DNA of 64,000 nt from NCBI GenBank assembly GCA_025769875.1, contig JAGFNK010000056.1, forward strand, positions 110,299-174,298. The letters run 5' to 3'. This document shows positions 32,706 through 44,758 of this stretch, one piece after another; within the stretch, counting starts at the first letter, position 1, and each line of letters begins with the position of its first letter. A model generated the notes under the pieces. It made no database searches and was not told where the DNA came from. It worked only from the letters and a program-made list of their open reading frames with translations. This DNA is from Russula earlei (lineage: Eukaryota; Basidiomycota; Agaricomycetes; Russulales; Russulaceae). A program made the translations under genes and the position numbers.

Positions 32706-34738
32706 CTGCATGCTTTTCCTCGGACTGATGTCCGTACCCAGTCAATTCGTCTGCCTCAGGCTATTCAAAGTCAGACCCCCCCTTGTGATCCTCTATTTAA
32801 TCTGCCTCACTCCTAGCTTTATGAGCCCCTCGTATCCTCTCACTCCCTCAGCCGTCAAATGTCGCGCTGGCGGTGCTAGCCATCTGACTTCTCAAAAACG
32901 TAACAAACCTTTAGGCCGCCCGATCCCTGGTCCAAAGGGTTAGCCAATTATCGGCAACCTCTTCGACGTCCCCGCCGAAAACGAATATAAGGTCTTCACC
33001 CGGTGGAAGACTGGAAGTACAAGTATGGTGAGTGAAATGACCAGCGCAGTTTGACCGTCTGATGATGGATTATTCTAGGTGATCTCATCCAATTGACCGT
33101 CTTCGGACGGTCGACTATCGTCATCAACTCTCGGCAACTCGCCCTTGACATGTTCAGCAAAAAAAGTGCCCTCTACTCAAGCCGCCCCCTGACAATGGCC
33201 TGTGGGATGGAAGGACGCCTTCGTCCTCCTCAAGTCCAACGATAGATTCAAATCGTTCCGGCGCATGTTCCATACCGTCGTTGGTACCAGGGTCAACGTC
33301 GACAGGTTCCGCGAAATCTTAGAAGAGGAGGCTGCCTTGTTGGTACGCCGCCTATGGACGGTCATAATCAGGTCAACCCGAGGTGCTGACTGATCGATTG
33401 TTCAGAGCGGTCGGCGCCATCATCCTCCGGATATCCCACGGATACAGACCAAAACCAGACAATGATCCCATGGTCCGCATTACCGATCAGGCGGCGACAG
33501 ACCACCTCAACCTTATCCTCTCTCCCGGTCGTTTCCTCGTAGACGTCTTTCCCTTCCTCCGCTTCATTCCCGAATGGCTCCCGGGTGGTGGCGTCCATAA
33601 GGTGGCGCGCGAGATGAAGCATACCCTGATCGATCTAACAAATCAATCGTACCAGTTTGCGGAGGACCGGATTGTACGCGTCCGGCCTTGCATTGACCTG
33701 CCGTTGCTCCCATGCTGAACACCGGTTTGCTTTTCAGGCCAAGGGAACTGCGGTCCCCAGTTTTGTCTCGACCATGCTCGACGGTCGCAAGGTGTCACCG
33801 GAAGAAGAGCACGAGATCAAGTGGGCCGCGTCGAGTCTCTACACTGGCGGTGCTGATACCGTAAGGACGCTGATTCTCTCACGCAGCGGTTCGCTTACCG
33901 TCGCTCCCCTCTCTGCAGCCCGTACTTGCGACAGCCTCGTTCCTCCTTGCCATGACTATGCACCCCGACATTCAGAAGAAAGCCCAAGCCGAGCTCGATG
34001 CCGTCGTCGGCAATGACAGGCTGCCCACGCTCGGCGACCGGGACTCGCTCCCTTACCTCAACACGATGATCAAGGAGGCCATCCGCTGGGGCCCGACCAC
34101 CCCGCTCGGCGCCCCTCACTGCATCGAGCAGGACGACGTCCACGAGGGCTACTTCATCCCCAAAGGCTCCATCGTCATGGCGAACATCTGGTACGCCCCC
34201 CTTTCCGTTTGCCGCGCGCTCGTTTCGCCTCTCGCTCACCGGCGCACGCAGGTGGTTCATGCACGACCCCGAGGTGTACAAGAACCCGATGGAGTTCGAC
34301 CCGGAACGCCTGATCGCGAAGCCCGGCAAGCCGGCCGAGCTCGACCCCTTCGGATACGCATTTGGCTACGGACGCCGGTGAGTAGTACATGCCCGTCCGT
34401 GTCTCTCTCGTACGACTCGCGCGCTCACGCCGCCCCCAAACGACAGCGCATGCCCCGGCGCGCAACTCGCTCAGTCCATGTTGTTCATCTTCGCCGCGAC
34501 CATGCTCTCCGTGTTCGACATTGAGAAGGTGGTCATCAACGGCGTCGTCCAGGAGCCCAAGTACGAGTTCACGAACGGCATCCTCATGTGCGTTTTTCGT
34601 CTCGTCTCGTTCCTTCCTCACACCTGCAGCGTGTCTAACTTGAACTTCTGAAGCCGTCCGAAGCCATTCAAGACCTCGCTCAAGCCGCGCTCCGCCAAGG
34701 CCGAGGCCCTCATCAAAGCGGTTGACCTGGACTATTAG
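32706..34738 (+). pseudogene. broken second copy of the P450 gene
   Basis: Direct duplicate of 19,540-21,760. The ATG region is partly deleted, TGG to TGA at 32,885-32,887 and TGG to TAG at 32,941-32,943 close the first exon, an 8-base insertion follows GTGGAAG near 33,007, and there are deletions near 33,187-33,205 and 33,355-33,380. From about 33,390 on the copy is almost identical to the intact gene, including GGADT, ExxR and the GYGRRACPG heme loop with its introns. The sharp contrast between a damaged first third and a nearly unchanged rest is unusual. The tail shares 3' flank to about 34,860. Confidence 0.92.
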
Positions 34739-34859
34739 GTGTCTTTGACGCACGGACGGAATCGGTTTGCTGGGCTAGTGTATCATACGTAGATGTCGTA
34801 TTATTCCTTTTTTCTCTTCTTTCACTCACTGAATGCAACCTCCTAATACCTTTTTTCTC

Positions 34860-35312
34860 TTTGGGATTCTGGCCCGACCGATCGCGAGGTCATCCACGAC
34901 ATGCCTACGTCTGGTTCATCTCGAGTGCCAGCGATCGATACTGTCCATATTGACGCACTTGACCCACTCCACCCTGCTCGCTCACACGAGGGAGAAAGTC
35001 ATGGTTCAACTTGAAAGTTCATCAGCCGTGCGATGTTCACATCATCTAAATCGATGGCCTTGATGGACAAAGCGATAGTCGACGAAAACAGTTTGGATGC
35101 GTTTTCACCCCAAGGGACAAAAAAGAGCGTGCAATGATGGTACTAGACTATAGCAATATCGTAAAATCAACACGGTCCCACGAAGATCTTCAAAAAATAC
35201 CGGTAGAAAGACAGAGAGCGAGTAACGAAAATGCGAGCAATAATGGATGAGATGTGTACTTGTGAGGGGCCTCTAACAAAGATAGAAAAATAAATATTTA
35301 CAGATGTGATCC
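34860..35312. other. gene-free stretch
   Basis: No gene is recognised between the end of P450-flank homology and the stop of the copper ATPase. Confidence 0.5.
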
Positions 35313-38300
35313 TTAAACACCCTCGTCCGTACGCACTTGAGCATAGCCGTGACGCGGGCGGCCAAAGTGTACCCGCTCGCCCAACGCGTCCCACGCATCC
35401 ACCAGTATAGCGCGTACAGAGACCCACAGCGACTCAGGGAGTGCGAGTCGCTCATCGGACATCACACTGCTCTCGGGACGCACCCATCGTCTGAGGAGCA
35501 ATGAGCTCGTGACGACGCTGACAGAACTAAATGCCATCATCGCGCCTGCCATCATCGGGTGGAGATGAAGGCCGAGGGGCAGGAAAAGCCCCATGGCGAG
35601 TGGGATCCCGAGCACATTGTACACGCAAGCCCAGACGAGGTTGCGCCGAATCGTACCAAAGATGGTGTGCGAGAGGTCCAGTGCGGCCACCACGTCGAGC
35701 AAATCTGATCGCATAAGCACGAATGTCTGCGGCTTCGATCGCCACGGACGTTCCCGAGGAAAGTGCAATGCCGACTGTTGCTTCAGAAAGCGCAAGGGAG
35801 TCGTTGATACCATCGCCGACCTAGGTTGGTGATTTATGAAGTCGATGTCTTGCGCCAGAAAGAAACACGTACCATGGCCACGCCACCGCCCTCCTTCATC
35901 AGGTCCTTGATAACCGCGGCCTTGCCCTTCGGGCTCATATCGGCCCACACGCCCTCCGGCTTGATCCCCACACTCCGCGCGACGACGAGGGCAGTCACAT
36001 GCCGGTCTCCCGTCAGCATGTTCACCTCGATTCCCATGTCTCGCAATGCGCGGATAGCACGCCCGGATGAACGTTTTGGCGCGTCCGAGAGCGAGATTGC
36101 GAGCACAGGGAGCGGTCGCAGTGCTGTGGACGCGATGGCGACGTAGATTAATGTGTGGCCACGTTCTGCCTCGCTTAATTCGAACCTTGCGAGGCCAGAC
36201 GGAAGAAAGCCGTCGTCAGATTGTGTAATGAAGCGTGATGATCCGACCAAGACGGTGTACTTTTGCCCACCCGAGAGAAAGACGGTCGAGCGTACACCTT
36301 GACCTGTGACGCTCTCGAAATTTTCGAGGGCAGCTTCTGGTGAGCTGGGATTTAGAAGGCTCTTGCCCCAGGATGCCACGGCTTTTGCGAGAGGATGCTC
36401 TGAGCGTGCTTCCGTTACAGCGACCATGGCGATGACCGCCTCACGGGTAGTGACGCCGTCAGCGGCCATGGCCTGTTTTAGCGCTGCGTTGTCGATATCT
36501 GCCACAGCATAGCTCTGTGTCTCGCCGAGCTCGCTGGTTGGCGCCCACGCTAAGCCGGCAACGGTAAGTTTGCCCTCTGTCACAGTACCTGTCTTGTCCA
36601 GTACAACACGCGTGAGTCCCCGACTGGCTTCGAGCGCGCGTCCGCCTTTGATGAGAATGCCGTTCTTCGCGCCGACGCCGGTGCCAACCATGATCGCCGT
36701 AGGGGTGCTCAAACCGAGTGCGCACGGGCATGCGACGACGATGACTGAGATACAAAGCTGCAGACAGACGGCCAATTTGCTTGTGCCGTGGTGGTGGAAC
36801 ATCTCTGGGAGCTGGGTGTCCGTGAGCACGGTCGAGAGAAGCATCCAACCAAGGAAAGTGACGGCTGCGAGGGAAATGACTGTTGGAACAAAGTAGCCTG
36901 CGACACGGTCAGCGAACGCCTGGATAGGAGCCTTGGACGTCTGGGCATCCTCGACGAGCTTGACGATCTGTGCGAGTGCAGTATCCTTCCCTGCACGTGT
37001 GATGACCATATCGAAGGCGCCCAGTTGGTTGACGGTCCCCCCGATAACGGCATCGCCGACCTGCTTGAGGACCGGGACTGGCTCACCGGTGATGGCGCTC
37101 TCATCAATGCTGGAAGTACCGCGAACGACGGTTCCATCGGCAGGTACCTTGTCTCCGGGGACGACCTTGACGGTGTCACCGATCTGGAGGAGTTCTGTAG
37201 GGATCTTCTTCTCTTGAGTGCATATCGGATCGGTGTAAATTGTGGCCATAGAAGGAGCGAGGGCAATGAGATCAGTGAGGGCAGCGCTAGTTTTGCCTTT
37301 GGCGGCGTTTTCGAGGTAGCGACCGAGGGATACGAACATGATCAGCATGGTGCTGGTGTCGAAGAAGACGACGGGTGGTGTGTCGGTATCCGGGTTGAGG
37401 ATGGTGGCGATGAGGATAAAAATGGAATAGAAATATGCGGCCGAGGTGCCCAACATGACGAGTACGTCCATGGTTGCGGCTTTGTGTTTGAGGGCCTTGT
37501 ATGCATTGCGGTAAAACTTGCGGCCGACCCAAAACTGTGCGGGAGTAGTGATGATAGCGACAAGCAAATGACAGAGGGGTACACCGGGTAGGACGTTGAA
37601 TCGACAGATGCCGTGGAAGAAAGGGATGTGAGGGGCGATCATGCTGATAAAAAAGACGGGAAGAGCAAAGGCGACACTCCAGAGGAATCGAAGTCGCCAT
37701 TCTTGAATTTCTTTGGCACGGGTAAGGGAACGCAGCTGGGTAGCGTCTTGCTGGTCTGACAGCATCGCATCGAATCCGAGCTCTTCGACACGTTCGACCA
37801 TTTCACGTGGGGAGATCAGCCCGCGGTCAAAGGTGATATTGGCGGTTTCGGTGGCAAGGGATACAGCGACGGTGTTGATGCCTGGTATCTTGCCGAGTTC
37901 GGTCTCGACGGTAGAAGTGCACGACGAGCAGGTCATTCCATAGATGCGCAGGTTGATTTCATCTGAACGAACGGGAGGAATGAGCGTTGCATCAAAGCCG
38001 ATGTCCGAGATTTCCTAGACGAGGGGTTAGAGTGTTGAGAGACTGGCAAAGAGGAGGAAGGTACGTTGACGAGCTTCTCTACATCCCACTGGTGAGGGTC
38101 AAACTCGACGACCCCACGTTCTGCCAGGAGGGCGACCTTTACAGAGTGGATCCCGGGCTGGGATCTGAGCATTCCCTCGATGGACTGAAGGGCGGTGTTC
38201 GATGAGGCGCAGATGAGTAAGCACGTTCGGGGAGACTGACCTCGACGCAAGAGCCGCAAGTCATGCCCTCTATTCGCAGCTCGCACTTGCCCGTCTCTCC

Positions 38301-38408
38301 TCGGGAACCGCGCAGAGGTTCATCTTTCACGAGCGAAAGCTCTACTTTACCAGGCGCGGCGGTATCGTTGTACCAGAGACCGGAGAAGGCAGACGGAAGG
38401 GCTGACAT
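35313..38408 (-). CDS. CCC2: copper-transporting P1B-type ATPase (frameshift in last exon)
   Basis: Four exons: 38408-38241, 38184-38065, 38014-35873 and 35820-35313; about 978 aa if one base is ignored. Two N-terminal heavy-metal (HMA) domains have MTCGSC (Cys51, Cys54) and MTCSSC (Cys125, Cys128). The transport core follows: TGEP (about 405), CPC in VACPCALG (about 525-527), the phosphorylated Asp in DKTGT (about 569), SEHPLAKA, TGDRHVT and VGDGINDS. This is the family that pumps Cu(I) into the late Golgi to load multicopper oxidases such as ferroxidase and laccase. At 35,721 an extra base turns AADI-VLMRSDLLDVV out of frame; without it the last two membrane helices are restored. As read, the protein would end about 60 residues later without them. 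The gene is otherwise intact, so a base-call error is a real alternative. Confidence 0.93.
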
Positions 38409-39041
38409 GGAGGGCGGGTGGAGAGATGGGAATTAATCTGGAAGTGGGGGGTGTATATTAAAGCGAGGCGGGGGGATGGAAGGTGTCAGAGAGGGATGGC
38501 GCCCAGCGCGAGGGAGGGAAAGGAGGAAGGATGGGGAGAGGATGAGAGACCAATTGTTTGTTCCACCCATGCCATGTTTCAATTATCTAATCATACCTGC
38601 CTTACGCTAACGTGATAGCAACGCGCCCATGCATAATACACTCCGAGTAGCACAGCCCACCACCATCTCGCTCGCATCCCTTCACCTCTCCCTCGCATTT
38701 GCACCAGCTCTGTTCTGATTATCGTTGTTATGCATTCTATCAATACGACTGTTCCATGTCCATCAAAATCGTAGCTATGAGGTATGCAATTTTCGAAAGA
38801 AAGGAAAAAGCGCACGCACACGAGCGCCCATAAACAAAGTACACAAAAAACGCCAGTCTAAGGAAAGAAACATGCAACGCGAATGAATGCTACAACCCGT
38901 GTCCCTCCTTGGCCGTCCGATCGCGCACCGTGCCACGGCCGCATCTCTACAAATCAGCCCAGAAGCGCGACAAGAGAGACAGGAAAGGAGAAGCATGAAT
39001 GTCACAAAGTGGAATCGGCGCCTTTCCGTGAAAAGTCGTCG
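38409..39041. promoter_or_regulatory. intergenic: ATPase promoter and ZDS1-like 3' region
   Basis: Both flanking genes are on the minus strand, so the part near 38,410-38,600 (AG-rich on plus, i.e. CT-rich on the coding strand) is the ATPase promoter/leader and the rest the 3' region of the ZDS1-like gene. No gene is seen. Confidence 0.5.
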
Positions 39042-41847
39042 TCATCGTCGCCGTAGCTGCTGATTGATGAGGGACTGTTGATATTGCTGTTGCTGTTGTT
39101 GTTGTTGTTGCTGTTGTTGCCACAATGCCAACGGCACGTCCTCCTCCCCAACAACGCTCTCTGCCGTGCGAGGCCGCCGCGCACCAAGCGGCACTACCGC
39201 ATGCGCACTCTGAGCTTTGCGCCCTGTTCCCCGCAGGCCCATAGGCGGCCCTGCCGTTGCGGACAAAGAGCGCACGGGAGCTCGCCCCTCTATCAAGGTC
39301 TGCCCCTGTACTTGTGCCGTCATGATAGGCGCATGGGGCGCTGACACTGGTATGGACACGGGAATCGGTGTTGGAGAGTACCCCACTGGCGGGGGCGGGG
39401 GCGGAGCAGGCGGCGAGGCGTAACGCATGGGCGGCCCCATTGGCGGCGGTGGCGAGCGCGAGCGTCGCGGTACCGGCGTCGGGCGCGTCGGCGGTAGTGA
39501 ACCTACGACAGATGCGGCTGCGGCATGGATAGGCGACAATGAGACCGCAGGTTGTGTCGGCCCTGACATCGACATCGGCATCTGCATTTGCATCGGTCCA
39601 AGCGCTGCTCCAGGTGGGGGGTATCCGATCCCCGGGGGAGCCGTCGTCGGCCGCGCGCCTGAGAATACAGCGCCGTACTCCTGCTCCATGGCACGGTGCT
39701 GCATGTCGTACTGCGGCCCGCGCACAGGTTGCTCCGCGCGGCGCCCGCCACCATTCGGTGGGGGTCCCTTAGTGAGACTTCCGCGTCGGCCTTGCGACTG
39801 TTGCACAGGCCCCAGCGGTTGTCCCTGACCTTGTCCCTGCCCCTGCATGGCCAGCTTCGCCTCACCGCGTTCGGTTTCTACTTGCTCAAACACCTTACGT
39901 TCCTTCTCCTCACGCTCCTTCTGTGGTGCAGGTCCGGAACCACCCGTTACCGTCTGAGCTTGTTCCCCAGGGGCCGACCGTTGCGGTTGCTGCTGGGACT
40001 GCGGCTGTTGTGTCTTGTTAATAACGCCGAGGTACCAGAACATAAGGTTGCTGATCAGTACTTGTTCATAAAGCGCGCGGCGTGGATTCGCGAGCTTAAT
40101 GTGCGACAGGCGATAAATCGCCCGTTCGACGTGAATGGGGTAACGCGAGTAATTGTTCACGTTCTGTGGCTGCGGCGAAGCCGGTGGAACATATCCACGC
40201 GAAGATTTGCTCGCGCCGAGAAGCGCTGCCGCCGCCTCGCGTCCCGACTGTCCATGTCCGAGCCCTATGGGAGCACTCTCCTCTGGCTTCCTCTTCGAAC
40301 CGAACAGCGCGCCGAAGAAGCCAGGATCCTTTTCTTTCTCGCGATGATCTTTCTTTCCCTTCTTCTCGCTGCCCCATTTGAAAAGTCCCTTCTTGTCCTT
40401 ATCCTTCTCTTTTTCGCGTCGCGGATCGTACCCTTGACCCGGAAGCGTATAAGGCAGGGATGTCGATGTCGTTTGGACCGGTCGGGGCTCGGGCCGTGCA
40501 TGGGATGACAGATCAGAGTGAATGGAAGTTATTGGAGAAGGGGAGCGAGAAGGTGTCTCGACTGATGCGGGTGTCACAAGGGAAGAGGCACGTTGCGGTA
40601 AAGGGTGCTCGAGTGGGGGAAGTGCGGGCGTTGGTTCAGCTGGGGGAACGACTTGTATTGGTGGTGGCGCCGGTTGGGACTCCTCCCTTGATGCCCGCGC
40701 TAGAGGCGGTGATAGAGAATGCCGAGGGAGCGCTTCGAGTGGTGGAGGCGAAACTGCCTTGATCGCTGTCTTGATCGCTTCCTCGTTGGCGTCTTCCTGT
40801 GCGTATGCGTCGAAAATAAAGGACTCGGCGCTATATGACTCGGGACGAAGAAGGGTCGGCGCTCCGTCAAGACCCTCGTCACCGAGCAAGCGTGGGCGTC
40901 CAAGTGGCTCGGCATCGGTGGAGAGATCACTGGAAGAACGCGGTTCAGGGAGAGGAGGCGGGGTGTCAAGCTTTGAGGCTGCCCCTCGTCGCGTGGCATT
41001 GAAGCGATGGGCACCCTCAGTCGTCTGGCCTTGCTTACGGATTTTTGTGCGGGCAGAACGACGAAGGATCTGACCGGGACGAGGGACGATAATCGGTGCG
41101 TCCGCATCGTCGCCGGGGTCTGGCATTGCATGTTCCAAGTTATCGATAACTAAGGGTGGAGTGGGTGAGGTTTTCTTTTTAGAGTGTGCGCGTGCACAGC
41201 GTGGATTACCACGCACCTGATGGTGAGATATTCATGCTGAGCGATCGACGTAAGACGCTGCGTAATTTTGACGGATCCCTGCTCTGCGAGGCTTCCTCCA
41301 CGAGTTCGTCCAATTTTTCGAGGTCTTTGATTGTAAGCTGCGGACCCGAAATCGCGTAGAAGGAGGAGCGGTTTTTCCGGAGGGGCACGATGTGCTCTTC
41401 CTCGACACCGTCATTTTCTGAGGGACGGTATTGCCTACTGAGCATGGACTTTTTGCGAGAGAGGGACATGCCGCCAAGGCTTTCGGATCGTCCAAGCCCT
41501 CCCTCTACGGGGGCACGAGCGTGTTCTTTGAGGAAGGTGCGAAATTGAGCGGGATCAATCTCTGGATGCATTTCTGCGGGCACCCAGAAGAGGTGGAAGG
41601 GGTCATCTGATGCAGAATCGGGACCCGAGACATCTTCGTGCGAGTGAGAGTCGCTGCTGGAGTCGTCGCTGGGACCCCAGTAGCTTGCCTGAGCTGCGGC
41701 AGCCTGGGCACCGGGTGAGGGAAGATCGGGGTCGAGGATGAGAGCACCGGGGCCGCCTTGGAGAGTTGAGCGTCGCTTGATGTCACGCAGATTCTCGACC
41801 TCACGCTGGATCTCGTCCTGAGAGGGTTGCATCAAGGTAGCGGACAT
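39042..41847 (-). CDS. ZDS1: Zds1-like PP2A-Cdc55 regulator
   Basis: Two exons (41847-41217 and 41149-39042) separated by a 67-nt intron give about 912 aa. Near the N-terminus is FHLFWVPAEMHPEIDPAQF, and in the middle-to-C-terminal part is the Zds C-terminal domain signature (ERAIYRLSHIKLANPRRALY, then QVLISNLMFWYLGV). Yeast Zds1/Zds2 bind PP2A-Cdc55 and act in mitotic exit, polarity and stress signalling. The rest is disordered, rich in Pro, Ser and charged residues (KEKEKDKDKKG). The end carries a polyglutamine run from a CAG/CAA-type repeat (39,085-39,120). It diverges from RIB3. Confidence 0.82.
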
Positions 41848-42510
41848 CTGGATTCAAAAAAAGTCAATAGGCGAAGGGAAGACGAGGATGCGCCATATAC
41901 CATACAAGCGGGAAAAAGAAGGTATGACGCAAAGAGGGACGGCCTTATCGCGATAGGAAAGGAGGGAAGAGGTAGCAAGAACGACGAGGGGACGTCGGTA
42001 ACGACGAGCGGCGGTCCAGCCAACTTTGCCGCCCTTGCGGCTTCTCGTGCCGTGCCGGGGACGGGAACAACCTCGCACATTTGAATCATCAATTGTCCCT
42101 TTTCTCGTCGAGATGTCGAGGCACACATGGCAGACGTTTGCCGTAAAGTGTGTTAACAACCTTTCTGGCAGCGATGGCAACCATCGACTGCTGTAATGCT
42201 GCTCAGATGGCCATCCAGAGAGCAACGATCACTGTCTTGTATTAATACAAAAAGTGAAGAGCCATGTGCTGTGCGCTTGCTTGCCACGTCATGACATACT
42301 GAATCATGATGCAGTGCACAGTGCTCTCGTATACCTTGGCCCCGCCCCACATGTTCCATCCTTCAGTCAGGCTTCAGCATCAGCAACGGGTGACAACCTG
42401 CGAATGACATAATCGAAATGAATCATACGGTCATTCCAGTCACGTGCACCAGGGATCCTGTCCGTGCGTGCTGACATCGCGGGCACAACTAGTACTCTCT
42501 CCCTCTTCTC
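41848..42510. promoter_or_regulatory. divergent promoter region, ZDS1-like and RIB3
   Basis: 663 bp between two starts on opposite strands. No gene. CT-rich stretch (CTCTCCCTCTTCTC) just before the RIB3 ATG. Confidence 0.55.
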
Positions 42511-43432
42511 ATGGCACCAGTCGCTGTCCTCTCTCAAGTCCCGGACTCATATGCCTCCATGCCGCCTGTCCCAGACCTTGCTGATCTGTCTTCACCACCC
42601 CGACGTGCACCGAAAGAACGCACCCCGTCCCTTCGTACCTCCTTTGCTTTCGACGCCGTGGAGACCGCCATCGCTGCCATAGCGCGTGGCGAATTCGTCG
42701 TCGTGATGGACGACGAATCCAGAGAGAACGAGGGCGATCTCATCATCCCTGCCGTGGGGTGCTCGACGGAGCAAATGGCCTGGATGATCAAGCACACCAG
42801 GTGCGGACCCTTTCTCCTCACCCCTGCCCAGGTTCCGCGCTCACCGGAGTTGATGCCCCCGTTCGCTTTCCCCGTCGTCCACACACAGCGGGTACATCTG
42901 CATCTCGCTCCCCGCAGCCCGCCTCGACGCCTTGTCGATCCCGATGATGGTTCCCCAAAACGAGGAGCGTCACCGGACCGCTTACACCGTCACGGTCGAC
43001 TACAAGCACGGTACGCCCCCCGCATTTCTCCCTCTCGTCTGCCCCGTGCCGATGATGACGGACGTTCGCCCAGGAACGTCGACCGGCATCTCGGCGCACG
43101 ACCGCGCGCTCACCGCTCGTGCGCTCGCCGCACCCACAGCCCTTCACGCCCAAGACTTTACGCGTCCGGGCCACATGGTACCCCTACGTGCGCGACCTGG
43201 TGGCGTGCTCACGCGACGCGGGCATACCGAGGCCGCCGTCGACCTGTGTACGCTCGCAGGACTACCGCGCGCGGGCCTACTCTGCGAGCTGGTGAACGAC
43301 GACGAGGTCGGGAGCATGATGCGACGAGACGCGTGTCGCGCTTTTGCAGACCGATTTGGCCTGCCTATGATCAGCGTTGCGATGCTTGTGGAGCACGTCG
43401 AGCGGACACAGCGCGCCAGAGCGCAGCTGTAG
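42511..43432 (+). CDS. RIB3: 3,4-dihydroxy-2-butanone-4-phosphate synthase
   Basis: Three exons (42511-42800, 42889-43010, 43074-43432) join in phase to 256 aa. The enzyme converts ribulose 5-phosphate to 3,4-dihydroxy-2-butanone 4-phosphate and formate, a committed step of riboflavin synthesis. The acidic metal/substrate loop [13 protein letters not shown] is at about 65-77, followed by [42 protein letters not shown], and [10 protein letters not shown]. All characteristic motifs are intact. The N-terminal 45 residues (Pro/Ser-rich) extend beyond the bacterial RibB core. It is a cytosolic enzyme with one gene per genome as a rule. Confidence 0.96.
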
Positions 43433-44758
43433 CTTATGTCGTGAAAAGGTCCTTGTAGGATTGCCAGCCTTGTTACAGGAATCTCTTTGAGATTTGTATT
43501 GATCAGAACATTTATCTACTAATGTAACCCTTTCGAGATAATCACTCTCAGATATATGCAGTGTGACGAGTGAGGACCTTGAAGGAAGGATCCCATGCCC
43601 GGGGTAGATAGACGTGTGATGTGATACAGCAGGTCGTCGTCCCCACACTGGGGCATCGAAACAAAACCGTGTGACTACTAGACAACAGCAACGAAACAGG
43701 GTATAGCTGTCACTCACCGCAGCTACGGAGATGGGGATCGCAACGCGGAACCACTCACCGAAATCGCACAACGCGATCGCTCTTGACGCGTATGGGGTCA
43801 GCGCGGCAAACGAACCAAGATGGTAGGACCCCGAGGCATATTCCCCCTCGCCTGCGGCTCATTTGGACGATCCAGAGGGGCAGGTAGGCGAGAGACCAGG
43901 GCGGGAATACAACCCGACGAATGAAGACGTGCAGGAGCTTAAGAGCCGGCGTTGGCGGCACAGGGGCACGTTCGCGTTCGCGCGAGGCTGTACTATCCGA
44001 GTCCGAGTCGTCGGTTTTCGTTCGTCCCGGTGCAGCTCTCCGCACCGTGCGGTGATAGAACGGCACACAAAGACAACGGTACAGCAGGCCACGCGAGGCG
44101 GTCGCAGACGGGTTCCACGCACGCAAGGGCAAGGAGAAAGAGGATCGTCAGGTCGGCACGTGGGAAAATCAGCGTGGCTCGTTCTCCGCGACCCTGAGCG
44201 GGTTGGCTGCCTCCTTGGGGAATACCAGACCGCCTCAAGCCGTTCCATTTTCACTTTGGGATGTCGCAGGTGTCAACGAGTGCGGTGGTCACGAGAAATG
44301 ATCGAGAAGCTCTTCCGCGCCTTAAAACAGGGCTAGCACACGTTGTACCGGTGTTGGTCGAACCATAGCAATTCCGAAGGCGAGCATTGTAATGATACTA
44401 CAAGGAGTAATAACGCGGGACAGAGGCGCTGCCTAAAAACTGACAGGCAGGGTTCAGATGTAGGGAGTATGCCATAGGTGATCGGATGATGGAGATGATT
44501 GGGTGTCGTTTTTGCAAACACCACGAGCGACCTAGTTGAGGAGAAGCTGTTGTCCCGAATAACAAATGTTTCCTAACCAGTCGATGTGTTTCACTTGTAC
44601 TCCATCTGCGATCTTGAACGGTTACCGAGGTAGTACCACCTGTGTTTCAGCAATTCGTTTGGCATTTGTTGATTAGCAATCAGTCTATTCGACTTGTCGG
44701 TGTAATACAAATAAGCAGGTCCGTCACTCCCAAGAAAGTGCGTCTAGATATATGGAGA
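43433..44758 (-). other. tail-to-tail region with a weak minus-strand coding signal
   Basis: This lies between the ends of RIB3 (plus) and the TUL1-like gene (minus). On the minus strand, 43,740-43,860 reads YASGSYHLGSFAALTPYASRAIALCDFG, then a GTGAGT, and upstream frames at 43,993-44,254 contain hydrophobic pieces (LTILFLLALACVEP). I could not join them into one protein and recognise no family, so no gene is called. Confidence 0.25.

Noticed and set aside
35721..35736. A 16-base GT-AG intron that would bypass the copper ATPase frameshift
   Set aside because: Sixteen bases is too short for splicing and the joined product would lose the VLMRSD residues expected at this place.
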